Below are positions 27,426 to 36,429 of a DNA stretch of 64,000 nucleotides, one piece after another (the first letter of the stretch is position 1; the number at the start of each line of letters is the position of its first letter). This stretch comes from Streptomyces antimycoticus. Its GTDB lineage: Bacteria > Actinomycetota > Actinomycetes > Streptomycetales > Streptomycetaceae. The notes under the pieces were generated by a model. That model was not told the DNA's origin, did no database searches, and worked only from the letters and a program-made list of their open reading frames with translations. The position numbers and the translations under genes are program-made. The stretch lies in contig NZ_BJHV01000001.1 of NCBI RefSeq assembly GCF_005405925.1, positions 2,294,001 to 2,358,000 on the forward strand. Direction: 5' to 3'.

Positions 27426-28279
27426 TTACTGGGCACGGCAGGTCCTGAGGTAGCTGAGGAACGATGCCTGCAGCCCCGTCACGTGCGTTTCGTGCATGAG
27501 TGCGCTGGTGACGGATCCGCTGCGTGAGGTGAGGCGGTGAAGGAACGTGGCCGCGTTCTTCGCGAGACTCTGGTAGACCGCCACGTCTCCGAGGATCTCC
27601 CGGTCGTTGAAGGTCACGTGAAGCTTGGTAGCAGGCAGGGTGTCACCCATCGCTTGAAGACGAGCGAAGACCTGACTGTCTGCGTTGACAATGCCGGGGC
27701 TGCCCGCGCCGATGCTCTCGAAGAAGGTGCTATTGGTGAGCCAGGCGTAGAGACTGAAGAGTCCGCCGTAGGAATAGCCGAAGAGGCCGTGACCGCTCGG
27801 GGCTGTGCCGTAGTCGCGTTCGATCCGCGGGTGCAAGTCGTCGGTAAGGAAGTTCAGGAACATATCCCCGCGGCTGTCGCTCAATGCAGCGAGGTAGGCG
27901 TCGGCTTGCTCGCGAGTCGTCGTGCCCGCTTCGACGCCCATCTCCACCGCATCGATGTACTCCTTCGCGATGGGTTCGCCGGGGGCACGAGGTCGCGGTT
28001 GCGCAACCGCTCCCAGTGTTCTGCTTCCTCGCCTGCGTAACCCACGCTGACTTGGACGTAGGGCTGAATCGACTGCATGGGGTCCAGTTGCGTGACGATG
28101 AGTGGGGCGGTCATGCCCACCGCCCAGTTGCCGTCGAGCACGTACACGACAGGCGCTTGCGCCGCGGCAGGGTCGTAGCGAGGTGGCGTGGTGACCCAGA
28201 CGCCGTAGTCGTGCCCACCGCTGGAGCGCATCTCGAAGTAGTCGGTGTGGGCGAGGCAGCCCTGCCACATGGCGCTCAT
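27426..28279 (-). pseudogene. Alpha/beta-hydrolase esterase (IroE/Fes-like), one frameshift
   Basis: With one C restored in the CCCCCGG run near 27988 the protein is 284 residues: VVYVLDGNWAVG near the start, the serine nucleophile elbow GYSYGG near residue 166, and a late His (HETHV). It belongs to the putative-esterase group that hydrolyses siderophore or simple esters. Its ATG overlaps the stop of the amidohydrolase (ATGA), so the two are translated together. Confidence 0.75.
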
Positions 28280-29502
28280 CTGAGGTCCTTTACGATTTGG
28301 CCAGCCTGGATTACGAGGACGGCGTTGGTGGGGTCGGAGAACAGTTCCGGGTCTTCGAGCGGGTTGCCGTTCCAAAGAACGAGGTCTGCCTGCGCGCCGG
28401 GAGTGATGACACCCACCTGGCCGGACAGGCCGAGGATCTCGGCGTTGGTCTGGGTCGCCGCCACGAGAGCTTCCATCGGCGTCTCGAGGGCTGCGCGCAG
28501 GCTGAGTTCTTTGCCGCGACGGTCCTGGGCCGGACCGATGAGATCGGAACCCAGCCCGATCCGTACTCCGGCGTGCTTGGCCACAGCGAGCGCCTTCGTC
28601 ATCTGCTCGCGTGTGCCCTTGACTCGGTCGCGGGTCGACTCGGCGAGTCCGGCTCCGGCGGTGTCGTGCAGCAGTTGCTCGACGACAGCGAACGTGGGCA
28701 CGAGGGCTACCTCGCGAGCGGCCATCAGGGTCGCTGTGGATTCGTCGAGGCTAGTGCCGTGCTCGACACAGCGCACCCCGGCCTCGACCGCATTTCGTAT
28801 GCCCTCGTTGTTGTGGGCGTGAACTGTCACATAGGTGTTCCGTGCCGCAGCTTCTTGAACTGCAACAGCGATCTCTTCGACGGTGAACTGGGTGTCGGTC
28901 AGTCGATCATGTGCGCCCACCACGCCGCCGGTCACGCAGAGCTTCAGGAAGGAGGCTCCGCGACGGAAGGCTTCGCGGACGTTGTGTCGCAGCTCGTCCG
29001 CGTTGCCCGCCATCATGGAGAGGGCGCACAGGCCCGGGATGTGGTGGCTGCTCCACAGCTCGGTGGGTTCCCATTCGGCTCCGTAGTAGCCGTGCCCGCC
29101 GATCTGGCACTGAACAGGTCCGCACGACAGCACGCGCGGCCCTCTGACCTTGCCCTTCGCGATCGCGGTGACGACACCGCCGTCGATCCCGCCGGTGTCG
29201 CGAACGGTGGTGAAGCCGGCGTCGAGCGTCGCGCCGGCCGTGGCGAAGATGTCCGCCGCGATCTCGGCGGCGCTTATCCGAAACGAGAAGTGCGGCTGGA
29301 TCGGGCTCGACAGGCCCAGGTGGACGTGAGCGTCGATCAGGCCGGGCGTCATCGTCAATCCCTCGGCATCGAGACGCTCGCCGTGCGCGCTGGCGGCACC
29401 GAGTTGGGTGATACGGCCGTTCTCGATAGTGATGTCGAGGTTGCTGGGATCGCGCCCCGATCCGTCGATGACCGCCGCGCCGACTACATGAGCAGGTCCC
29501 AT
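28276..29502 (-). CDS. Metal-dependent amidohydrolase (imidazolonepropionase-like)
   Basis: A 408-residue TIM-barrel amidohydrolase: the metal-binding PGLIDAHVHLGL near residue 55, FLKLCVTGGV near 170 with the position of the carboxylated lysine, VHAHNNEG near 208, EHGTSLDE near 230, and the final-Asp region GLGSDLIGP near 308. The subgroup includes Xaa-Pro dipeptidases, pesticide and mycotoxin hydrolases. It is divergent from a TetR gene, with an esterase downstream; the pairing suggests hydrolysis of an ester/amide compound under TetR control. Confidence 0.88.
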   Translation of the reverse strand: MGPAHVVGAAVIDGSGRDPSNLDITIENGRITQLGAASAHGERLDAEGLTMTPGLIDAHVHLGLSSPIQPHFSFRISAAEIAADIFATAGATLDAGFTTVRDTGGIDGGVVTAIAKGKVRGPRVLSCGPVQCQIGGHGYYGAEWEPTELWSSHHIPGLCALSMMAGNADELRHNVREAFRRGASFLKLCVTGGVVGAHDRLTDTQFTVEEIAVAVQEAAARNTYVTVHAHNNEGIRNAVEAGVRCVEHGTSLDESTATLMAAREVALVPTFAVVEQLLHDTAGAGLAESTRDRVKGTREQMTKALAVAKHAGVRIGLGSDLIGPAQDRRGKELSLRAALETPMEALVAATQTNAEILGLSGQVGVITPGAQADLVLWNGNPLEDPELFSDPTNAVLVIQAGQIVKDLR

Positions 29503-29588
29503 AGTCGATCCTCCGCTGTTGCGAGCTGACTGCGACCATGTGCGAAGCAACACGGAACCGCCAATCTTTCTTTTCCAATGGATAAACT

Positions 29589-30191
29589 GTGGGAGTGATC
29601 CTGTCAACCTCGGAACGCAAGGGCAGCGCGCGCGAGCGACTCCTGGCACGGCTTCTCGACGCCTTCGGCGAGGCCCTTCCCCCGCCGGAGATGTCGCTCC
29701 GTGAGATCGCCGCCCGGATCGAGACCAGCCACGCCCTGTTGCGATACCACTTCGGGTCACTCTCGGGCGTCTTGGCCGCCATGCTCAAGGCGCAGCGATC
29801 CCGTGACAACGAGGTACTTTTGGAGGCCGCTCAGCAGGGCACCTTCGACGATTTCGTTGTGGCGATCTGGCGTACTTACACCCGGCCGGAGCAGCTGTCG
29901 CGTGCCCGCGGCTTCTTCTACGTCGTCGGCCTGGCCGCGTACGGCCCCGAGGACTTCCGTGGGTTCGTAGAGTCGATCGGCGACCTGACCGTGATGCTGT
30001 CCTCACTCGCGGAACGCGAAGGGCTCGACACGAAGGAAGCGCGGGATGTGGCCACCGTCACCATTGCCGCGATTCGCGGCCTCCTCTTGCAGGAAGTCCT
30101 GACTCCCGGAACCCGCTCGGAGGACGCGGTCACCTTGATCCTGCGCATGAGAGAGGGCCGATCCGTTCCACGATCAGGTCCGGAGCGTTAA
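29589..30191 (+). CDS. TetR-family regulator of the amidohydrolase operon
   Basis: A 200-residue TetR-like regulator with the DNA-binding helices at residues 16-58 (MSLREIAARIETSHALLRYH). It begins at one of two GTGs (29589 or 29595) and is divergent from the amidohydrolase with an 86-bp shared control region that contains a repeated CCAAT. Local repression of the amidohydrolase-esterase pair is inferred from the arrangement. Confidence 0.82.
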   Translation: MGVILSTSERKGSARERLLARLLDAFGEALPPPEMSLREIAARIETSHALLRYHFGSLSGVLAAMLKAQRSRDNEVLLEAAQQGTFDDFVVAIWRTYTRPEQLSRARGFFYVVGLAAYGPEDFRGFVESIGDLTVMLSSLAEREGLDTKEARDVATVTIAAIRGLLLQEVLTPGTRSEDAVTLILRMREGRSVPRSGPER

Positions 30192-30757
30192 GCAGGCCCC
30201 TCGGCCCTTGCCGCCGCCTCACCTGATCCCTCGGACCCTGTCTGCGGACGCGCTGACAAGCAGCCTCGACCATCGATTGCCCGACCTTTCCACGCGCCAA
30301 CCGAATGTTCGGTCTGCGCGAAGGAAGGGCTGCTCGTCATAGCGGCAGGGGGCAGTATGTGCGACGAGGACCGTGCTTCGCGACTGCTCGGAATTGACAT
30401 GCCGGACGTGGGTAAGGCCAGCGCAACCTACGACGGGGATGTCCTCACGGCGACCGCCGAGGAGCGCGGCGACCGCCGAGGAGCGCGCGACCCCGTTCTC
30501 GAACCATCCGGGGTCGCCGCGGGATACGACCTCACCAGCCAGTCCTTCCCCGCCTCTGCCAGGCTCATGGTGGGTTCTGACAGCTGAGCATCGGCGCACA
30601 AGGGCGACAACTGTTGGGCACGACGGCAGAAAGTGGCGACAGCAGTCGCCGGAACATGGCCTTTGACCTGCGTAATGTGCGGACAACGGGCGGAGCGGCG
30701 ACCCTCCGCGCCGCCAGCGGAACCGTCTGGTCCGGCAACGAGAAGGTGGGTTGGAAC
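30192..30757. other. Gene-free stretch with a 19-bp tandem repeat
   Basis: I see no gene in these 566 bases. At 30449-30486 the 19-base unit GGCGACCGCCGAGGAGCGC occurs twice head to tail. Several short frames exist on both strands but none has family resemblance. Confidence 0.4.
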
Positions 30758-32068
30758 GTGGCTGAGAGCACAGACGCTGTCGTCGTCGGGGCCGGGGTAA
30801 TCGGATCCTCTATCGCCCTCGAACTGGTGCGGAGCGGTCTGCGGGTCGTCGTGGTCGACAAGTTCGGGGGCGCAGGCAACGGCTCCACCAGCGCCTCGAG
30901 CGCCGTCGTCCGCTTCACCTATCCCACGATCGCGGGCGTCAGCGCTGCTTGGGAGTCCCGTCACTGCTGGGAAGCATGGCGCGACCATCTCCAAGCACCC
31001 GCCAGCGAACCCCTCGCAGCGTTCAACCGCTGTGGCGTCACCATGCTGGACGTGGACTTCGCACCCTGCGGCATGTTCACGCGACACTTCGACAAGGTCG
31101 GTGTCCCGTACGAAAAATGGGGTGCACGAGAGCTGTCCAAGCGGTTGCCCGCCGTGGACACCGGCCGGTACTTCCCGCCCCGACCCGTGGATGACGACGA
31201 GTTCTTCGCCGACGCGTCCGCTCGGCTCGGTGCTCTCCACACACCCGACGGGGGCTTTGTCGACGACCCGCAACTCGCCGCGCACAACCTTGCTACGGCG
31301 GCCCAGCGGCACGGAGCCGCCTTCCGGTGGAAGACCCCCGTCACCGCGGTGATGCGGCGCGGGGGACGCGTGCGCGGGGTGCGCCTCAAGGATGGAACCG
31401 AACTGTCCGCCGGGGTGGTCGTCAACGCGGCCGGCCCATGGTCGGGACAGCTGAACCGGCTCGCCGAAGTGGGCGGAGACTTCACCGTCGGTCTGCGGCC
31501 GCTGCGCCAGGAGGTGCACCACGTAGCGGCACCCGCCGGCTACCACGACGCCGGCGGCGACGGGCACGCACCGGTGCTGGCCGATATGGACCTCGGCACG
31601 TATATACGGCCCGAGGGCAGGGAGTTCCTGCTCGTCGGCGGCACGGAACCCGAGTGCGACCCGTTGGAATGGCTCGACGATCCGGACGACGGGAGTCCCA
31701 CTCCGACCGTGTCGCAGTTCAGGACGCAGGTGACGCGGGCGGCTCGCCGACTGCCCGGCCTGCGCGTTCCCAACAAGCCTCGTGGTGTGGCAGGTGTATA
31801 CGACGTGACCGACGACTGGACCCCCGTATACGACCGAACCGAACTTGCCGGCTTCTACGTGGCCATAGGCACCAGCGGCAATCAGTTCAAGAACGCCCCT
31901 CTGGTAGGCCGCCTCATGACCACCCTGATCCACGGTGTCGAAGGCGGGCACGACCACGACCGGAGTGCGCTCACGCACACCTGCGAACACACCGACCAAA
32001 CCATCGACCTCGGTGCGTTCTCACGCCGACGTCGGCCGGCCCCATCCACGGGCACAGTCCTCGGCTGA
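30758..32068 (+). CDS. FAD-dependent oxidoreductase (D-amino-acid/sarcosine oxidase family)
   Basis: A 436-residue DAO-family flavoenzyme: the dinucleotide-binding VVVGAGVIGSSIALELV at residues 7-23, GSTSASSAVVRF near 45, VNAAGPWSG near 230, and a C-terminal FYVAIGTSGNQFKNAP segment that contacts FAD. It oxidises a secondary or primary amine, or an alpha-hydroxy acid; the substrate is unknown. GTG 30758 is chosen because the FAD motif follows at once. The end (RRRRPAPSTG) is disordered. A small ACT-domain gene follows 360 bp downstream. Confidence 0.87.
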   Translation: MAESTDAVVVGAGVIGSSIALELVRSGLRVVVVDKFGGAGNGSTSASSAVVRFTYPTIAGVSAAWESRHCWEAWRDHLQAPASEPLAAFNRCGVTMLDVDFAPCGMFTRHFDKVGVPYEKWGARELSKRLPAVDTGRYFPPRPVDDDEFFADASARLGALHTPDGGFVDDPQLAAHNLATAAQRHGAAFRWKTPVTAVMRRGGRVRGVRLKDGTELSAGVVVNAAGPWSGQLNRLAEVGGDFTVGLRPLRQEVHHVAAPAGYHDAGGDGHAPVLADMDLGTYIRPEGREFLLVGGTEPECDPLEWLDDPDDGSPTPTVSQFRTQVTRAARRLPGLRVPNKPRGVAGVYDVTDDWTPVYDRTELAGFYVAIGTSGNQFKNAPLVGRLMTTLIHGVEGGHDHDRSALTHTCEHTDQTIDLGAFSRRRRPAPSTGTVLG

Positions 32069-32429
32069 CACCGGCCGCTGAGCCGGGTTCCCCGTCGAGG
32101 ACGGATGGCTCGCACCCGGCGGTCGACCACCTGTGCAAACCTGGCGAGCCGGAGCTGGGCAACCCCACGCACTGTGCGAAGCGCACATCAGCGTCACCAG
32201 CGACGTCTTCGACGAGCTAGCGGATCCTGCTCGCCGTTGCCGCCCCGAAAGCGTCAACAGCACTTCTCTTCTCTGCTGGAGTCACCGACCGGTGTGGTGG
32301 GGGTGTCACCTGCTCCCCCGGTCGCGGTCCGGGCCGCCGGGGGCCGGTCAGGCGCGCTCGCGGCCATCCGGCAGCGCATCAGCCGCCTGACGGGCGAGAA
32401 AGCACACCCAGCTGAAGGAGCCCACCTGC
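32069..32429 (+). other. Leader region before the ACT gene, with an inverted repeat
   Basis: No gene is seen. GTCAGGCG (32347-32354) and its complement CGCCTGAC (32384-32391) could form an 8-bp stem with a 29-base loop, 38 bp before the ATG of the ACT-domain gene. It does not match a riboswitch that I know. A GAAGGAG ribosome site lies near 32417. Confidence 0.35.
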
Positions 32430-32690
32430 ATGGACCACTACATCGTCTCGGCCGACCTGGTGCCGGGTAACCGGTCAACGTTGCTGCGCATCATGGCGAC
32501 TTTGCACAGCCGCAACGCCGACATCCACGAGGTGAGCTTCCGGCGCAGGCCCGCATGCACGTCCGTCTTCAGCGCCGTAGTATGCGCAGATCCCGAGCGC
32601 CTTGACCATCTCGTTGCGGCACTGGGCAGGCTCGTGCACGTCACGGGGGTGACGGCACGGAGAACGCCGCAGGTTCTGCGGCAACCGTAG
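32430..32690 (+). CDS. Small ACT-domain protein
   Basis: An 86-residue protein with the beta-alpha-beta pattern of an ACT domain: VSADLVPGNRSTLLRIMATLHSRNADIHEVSF (quoted in part below 20) followed by LDHLVAALGRLVHVTGV. ACT domains bind amino acids and regulate enzymes such as acetolactate synthase, whose small subunit it resembles in the first 70 residues. It stands alone as a single domain with no synthase next to it. A good GAAGGAG site supports the start. Confidence 0.7.
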   Translation: MDHYIVSADLVPGNRSTLLRIMATLHSRNADIHEVSFRRRPACTSVFSAVVCADPERLDHLVAALGRLVHVTGVTARRTPQVLRQP

Positions 32691-32716
32691 CAACGTTGCC
32701 CAGCTGCTGCCCGTGC

Positions 32717-34030
32717 TCAGAACACCACGTCCGGCGCATTCATCGATGTCGGCAAGCAGGGGTGCAAATCTGCCATCTTCAGGCCGAGATGCGCGGCCAG
32801 TCGGTCATCGCCGACGTCCAGTTGCAGTCCAGTGAGCTGCTCAACGCGATGCAGCCGTTTGTAGAGTGTGGAGCGGTGGATATGTAGGGCGGTGGCGACA
32901 TGCTGGGCATCGCCGGCGTGATCGAGATACACCCGCAGGGTTTCAACCAGCTCACGGCGCACGGGGTTTGAAAGCAGGGAGCGCAGCCCCGGGTGGATGC
33001 CCTCGGCAAGCTCGTCGGGGGTGAGCTTGCCCAATAGCGCGTACACGCCCAGCTGTGTATGAGCCACCACTTGACCCAGGGTGCCCGTGATGCGGGCGAC
33101 CTCGGCAGCGCGGCGGGCTTCCTCGTAGGAAGAGTGGGCCTCCGTGAGGCGTGGGCGTGGCCCGCCTACGCCTACCCAGCACAGGGCGGCCCGTCCCAGG
33201 CCGAGTTCTGCGACCAGCTTTTCGCGCAGCACCTCGGCAAGCTCGGCGACATTGCGCTCGATGACCTGGGAACGTGCCCCAGGCCAGATCGTCAGCAGAA
33301 GCGCGTGATCCGGACGCGTCAGGGCCAATCCGCGCGAGGGGGGAAGCCGTCGTCGACAGCGGTCGACGGCGAGCTCCAGGGCCAGACGGCGTTCTTCAGC
33401 CAGAGGCTCGCCCTCTTCGCGCGCCACCATGGCTACCAGGACGGTGACCGGGCCGGCCACGGCGTGTTCCTCCTCGACGAGCGCGGCACCCGCCTCCGTC
33501 CGGAGTGCCTGGTCCGGGGCGATCAGGTCGCGGAGTAGCTCCCTGGCGTGGCTGCGAGTCACTTCGACGCCAAGGTAGCCGCGGTGCAGGACCAGGGCGG
33601 CTTGCGCAGCCGCCTCGCGCAGCAACTCGACGGCCCGCTCACCGATAGGGCCATCGGAGCCGATCAGCCATACGTAGCCGAGCAGGGCATCGTCGTAGCG
33701 GATCGGCATGCCGACCCGTTCCATCGTGATGCCGATCTGGGGGCACGGCGGAAGAGTGAAGACATCGGAAGCCTGGGCAGCGCCCTGCTCGCAGACGTGC
33801 GCGACCAGCGCGGTCGACACACCACGATGCATGACCGATTCGATCCTGGCGTCGTCCACGTCGCCAGTGTGCGCGTTGTACGCGAGGAGCTTGAGTCGCG
33901 TGTCGTCGATGGCGATCGACCGACCAAGGCGGGCACCGAACGCGTCGACAAGTCGCTGCAGCTCCGAAACCATCTCGGCACTGTATAGGGGGCATGGGCT
34001 TTCCACAGATCGACATACGGCGCCGGCCAT
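32717..34030 (-). CDS. PucR/CdaR-type transcriptional regulator
   Basis: A 437-residue regulator with a GAF-like N-terminal sensor region (about 20-150), a central GGDEF-like segment (RPDHALLLTIWPGARSQ, then SYEEARRAAEVA), and the C-terminal PucR helix-turn-helix (LRVYLDHAGDAQHVATALHI, RSTLYKRLHRVEQLTGL). Such proteins activate purine, sugar-acid or amino-acid catabolic genes. ATG 33973 (MVSELQRL) is an equally good start. It converges on the ACT-domain gene and may control the DAO-type oxidase nearby; this is by position only. Confidence 0.87.
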   Translation of the reverse strand: MAGAVCRSVESPCPLYSAEMVSELQRLVDAFGARLGRSIAIDDTRLKLLAYNAHTGDVDDARIESVMHRGVSTALVAHVCEQGAAQASDVFTLPPCPQIGITMERVGMPIRYDDALLGYVWLIGSDGPIGERAVELLREAAAQAALVLHRGYLGVEVTRSHARELLRDLIAPDQALRTEAGAALVEEEHAVAGPVTVLVAMVAREEGEPLAEERRLALELAVDRCRRRLPPSRGLALTRPDHALLLTIWPGARSQVIERNVAELAEVLREKLVAELGLGRAALCWVGVGGPRPRLTEAHSSYEEARRAAEVARITGTLGQVVAHTQLGVYALLGKLTPDELAEGIHPGLRSLLSNPVRRELVETLRVYLDHAGDAQHVATALHIHRSTLYKRLHRVEQLTGLQLDVGDDRLAAHLGLKMADLHPCLPTSMNAPDVVF

Positions 34031-34213
34031 CCATCAGGGACGCGACATACGAAGCGGGGCATCAGGACCGCGTGCTCCTAAAGTCTTGAACGACAGCTCG
34101 CCGATCGGTGGAGGCGGGCCCTCCTGAGCTCTGAGTGTCACCCAGGGCTGCTGCACTCGCAGCCATGCCCAGTACTCCCGCTCCTTACCGGAGGCCACTG
34201 CGCTCAGAGATCA

Positions 34214-34515
34214 TCATTCGGTCAGTCTGTGGTGGCAGATCAGGGTGCAGGCGATGCTCGTGAAGGCCAGAAGGTGATCGGCCATGCGCTCATAGCGGCG
34301 GTGGAGGCGACGACATCCGAACGACGCCGATGGCAGCTGCTGCCACGTACAGCCCGACGTCGCCACGAACACGATCGCGGCCAGCACCTCGCGATCCCCG
34401 TGCCGACGCCGACCACCGCCCTGTGGTCGCGAAGGCACCTCCGGCACCACCCGCTGGAGCAGCTCCCACAACTCATCCGGAACCAGCCGCTCAACGATGG
34501 TCCCCACGACCCACA
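34214..34515 (-). pseudogene. IS5-family transposase, internal deletion
   Basis: The N-terminal part (VERLVPDELWELLQRVVPEV, GCTWQQLPSASFG) is joined directly to the C-terminal end (HRRYERMADHLLAFTSIACT). The DDE catalytic middle is missing. Inactive remnant; the start is a GTG near 34515. Confidence 0.7.
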
Positions 34516-34542
34516 GCCTACCGAGCCAATTGAGATGACCTC

Positions 34543-34791
34543 TTAGATGTGCTGACCGGACAGGTTGGTGACGCGGCTGGCTGGGGTGTGGCCGAACGCT
34601 GCCTGGCGTTCGCTTTCTGAGGTGTAGGGCTGCTGGTAGGCCCATTCGTCCAGCAGGGTGCGGTGGAAGCGTTCGACTTTGCCGTTTGTCTGTGGTCGCC
34701 AGGGGCGGGTCCAGCGGGGGCTGATGCCCAGGTCGCGGCAGGTCTGCTGCCAGGTGTTCCTGCTGTAGGCCCAGGCGTTGTCGGTCAGCAC
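34543..34791 (-). pseudogene. IS481-type transposase, C-terminal fragment
   Basis: LTDNAWAYSRNTWQQTCRDL with the second catalytic Asp, then RPQTNGKVERFHRTLLDEWAY with the catalytic Glu, then a shortened tail GHTPASRVTNLSGQHI. The first half of the gene is absent; sequence homology fades near 34850, just where the TetR gene begins. Confidence 0.72.
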
Positions 34792-34872
34792 CCTGAAGGG
34801 TGTCGATATCCCGATCAGGCTGCTGAGCTGGGCCGTTCCTGTCGATGGTGAGGCCGTCGGGGTGGATTCCTC

Positions 34873-35625
34873 TCAGCGATCCAGATCCGACCGCAGCGCT
34901 GCGAGGTGGTCGAGGGCTTCTTGGCCGAATTCGTTCTCTACGGAGTGGACGACGTCGCGCGCACGGTCACGCAATGCAGAGCTGGCGATCACGATGTCGT
35001 CTGACGTTGTGTACGCGCGAAGATGCTCGACCGCGGCATACAGCGCGTCACGCAATGGCGCTACGTCGCGGGCGATCTGCGCGAGCAGGCTGCCTCCCTG
35101 GTAAGCGGCGATCAGCATGTGTGCGAGTCGCGCCGGATCCGACGACGCGTCGAGTCGTCCGTCATATTGCATCCGCCCGAGTCCCGCTCGGAAGATGTCC
35201 CGCCATTCGGCGAAGACGCGGGTGAGGTCGTCGCGGACATCCAGATCTGTCTTGACGATCTCGCTCGCGAGGGATCCGAGGCTGCAGCCGTTCTCGAACG
35301 GGCGACCGGAGACGACGAAGAAGTCCGCCCACTCCTGGTACGCCTCGACCGTGTCGAAGCCGGCGAACCGTTCGCTTCGGTGGAAGCCGAGCACGCTCTG
35401 GGCCTGCCAGTCGATGACGGCGCGCAGCAGGCTCTCCTTGTTCGGGAAGTAGTGGCTCAGCTGCGAGCCGCTGACCCCCGCTGCTCTTCGCACCAGCTCG
35501 TTGTTCGTCGCGTGGACCCCCCGCGTGTAGATCAAGTCCGCGGCGTGCTCGAGGATGCGGCCTCGCGCCGCCAGCCCCCTGCCCGTGAGCCCGCGAAGGC
35601 CACGCGATCCATCGTTCATCTGCAT
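34873..35625 (-). CDS. TetR-family regulator of the AhpD-nitroreductase genes
   Basis: A 250-residue TetR/AcrR protein: helices at about residues 18-63 (RILEHAADLIYTRGVHATNN, VSGSQLSHYFPNKESL) and a C-terminal ligand domain of the TetR_C type seen in thiol/nemA-type repressors. It is divergent from the AhpD-like gene, and three TGGGCY-type palindromes lie between them, the nearest 22 bp from its own start, suggesting autoregulation. The inducer could be an electrophile or quinone. Confidence 0.87.
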   Translation of the reverse strand: MQMNDGSRGLRGLTGRGLAARGRILEHAADLIYTRGVHATNNELVRRAAGVSGSQLSHYFPNKESLLRAVIDWQAQSVLGFHRSERFAGFDTVEAYQEWADFFVVSGRPFENGCSLGSLASEIVKTDLDVRDDLTRVFAEWRDIFRAGLGRMQYDGRLDASSDPARLAHMLIAAYQGGSLLAQIARDVAPLRDALYAAVEHLRAYTTSDDIVIASSALRDRARDVVHSVENEFGQEALDHLAALRSDLDR

Positions 35626-35646
35626 GTCACTACCCTATCCACAGAT

Positions 35647-35730
35647 TGGGTTGAGTGGCCCAATCCGAGTCCGATTGGGCTTGACAGCCCATTCCGCGTC
35701 GTGTTCACTGCAAGTGGGCCAAGCAGCCCA
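35647..35730. promoter_or_regulatory. Three TGGGCY palindromes between TetR and the AhpD-like gene
   Basis: TGGGTTGAGTGGCCCA (35647-35662), TGGGCTTGACAGCCCA (35676-35691; perfect 6-bp arms, 4-base spacer) and TGGGCCAAGCAGCCCA (35715-35730). Their starts are 29 and 39 bp apart, and they fill the 133-bp divergent gap. They are the natural operator for the TetR at 34873. Confidence 0.65.
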
Positions 35731-35758
35731 GACTGATACCGACCGGAGGACGACCACC

Positions 35759-36292
35759 ATGTCTCGTCTCAGCACGCCCGAGCTCACCGACATCGACGCC
35801 AAGACGCAGGGCACGCTCGACGCCATCGCCAAGCAGTTCGGCTTCGCTCCGGGCATGTTCACCACGCTCGCCGCCAACCCGGCCGTCCTCGAGATCGTGA
35901 TGGGCCTGCAGGGCAGCATCGCCAAGCTCCTCGACGCGAAGACCCGCCACACGATCGCGCTGGCCACGTCCCACTCCAACGACTGCGACTATTGCTCGGC
36001 GCTGCACGGATACATCTCCGCGAACCTCGGAGGCATGTCCACCGAGGAGATCGAGCTGGCCCGCACCGGCGGCTCCACCGATCCCAAGCGTGCCGCCGTC
36101 GCCCGCTTCTCCCAGCAGGTGATCGAGACCCGCGGTCAGGTAGGCGACGAGGACATCGCCGCGGTCCGCGAGGCCGGGTACACGGACCCCGAGATCCAGG
36201 CGATCGTCACCGTCGTGGTCGTCACGCTGCTCACGAACTACCTCAACAACGTCAACGACACCGTCGTCGACATCCCCGGTGCGGGCGCGTAA
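35759..36292 (+). CDS. AhpD-like carboxymuconolactone-decarboxylase-fold protein
   Basis: A 177-residue all-helical AhpD/CMD-fold protein with the redox pair and its histidine, SNDCDYCSALHGY, at about residues 77-89. Such proteins act as peroxidase-linked disulfide reductases or peroxide/quinone detoxifying enzymes. The start has a GGAGG site seven bases upstream. It is the first gene under the three-box operator, with the nitroreductase 137 bp downstream. Confidence 0.88.
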   Translation: MSRLSTPELTDIDAKTQGTLDAIAKQFGFAPGMFTTLAANPAVLEIVMGLQGSIAKLLDAKTRHTIALATSHSNDCDYCSALHGYISANLGGMSTEEIELARTGGSTDPKRAAVARFSQQVIETRGQVGDEDIAAVREAGYTDPEIQAIVTVVVVTLLTNYLNNVNDTVVDIPGAGA

Positions 36293-36336
36293 CCAGCGAC
36301 GTCGAAACCGCGTCGACTGGCACGGAGGTCGCCCCG

Positions 36337-36363
36337 ATGAAAGCGATGTTCACCACGTACTGA
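36337..36363 (+). other. Eight-codon frame with a good ribosome site
   Basis: ATG-AAA-GCG-ATG-TTC-ACC-ACG-TAC-TGA with GGAGG eleven bases upstream, between the AhpD-like gene and the nitroreductase. The peptide MKAMFTTY looks like the first residues of a zinc-type alcohol dehydrogenase/quinone reductase, so it could be the scar of a deleted third gene. Whether it is translated is unknown. Confidence 0.3.
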
Positions 36364-36429
36364 CGTGACTCCAACGCCCAGAAACCGCCTCCTGACCCGA
36401 TCTCTTCGACAACGAAACGAAAACCAGGC

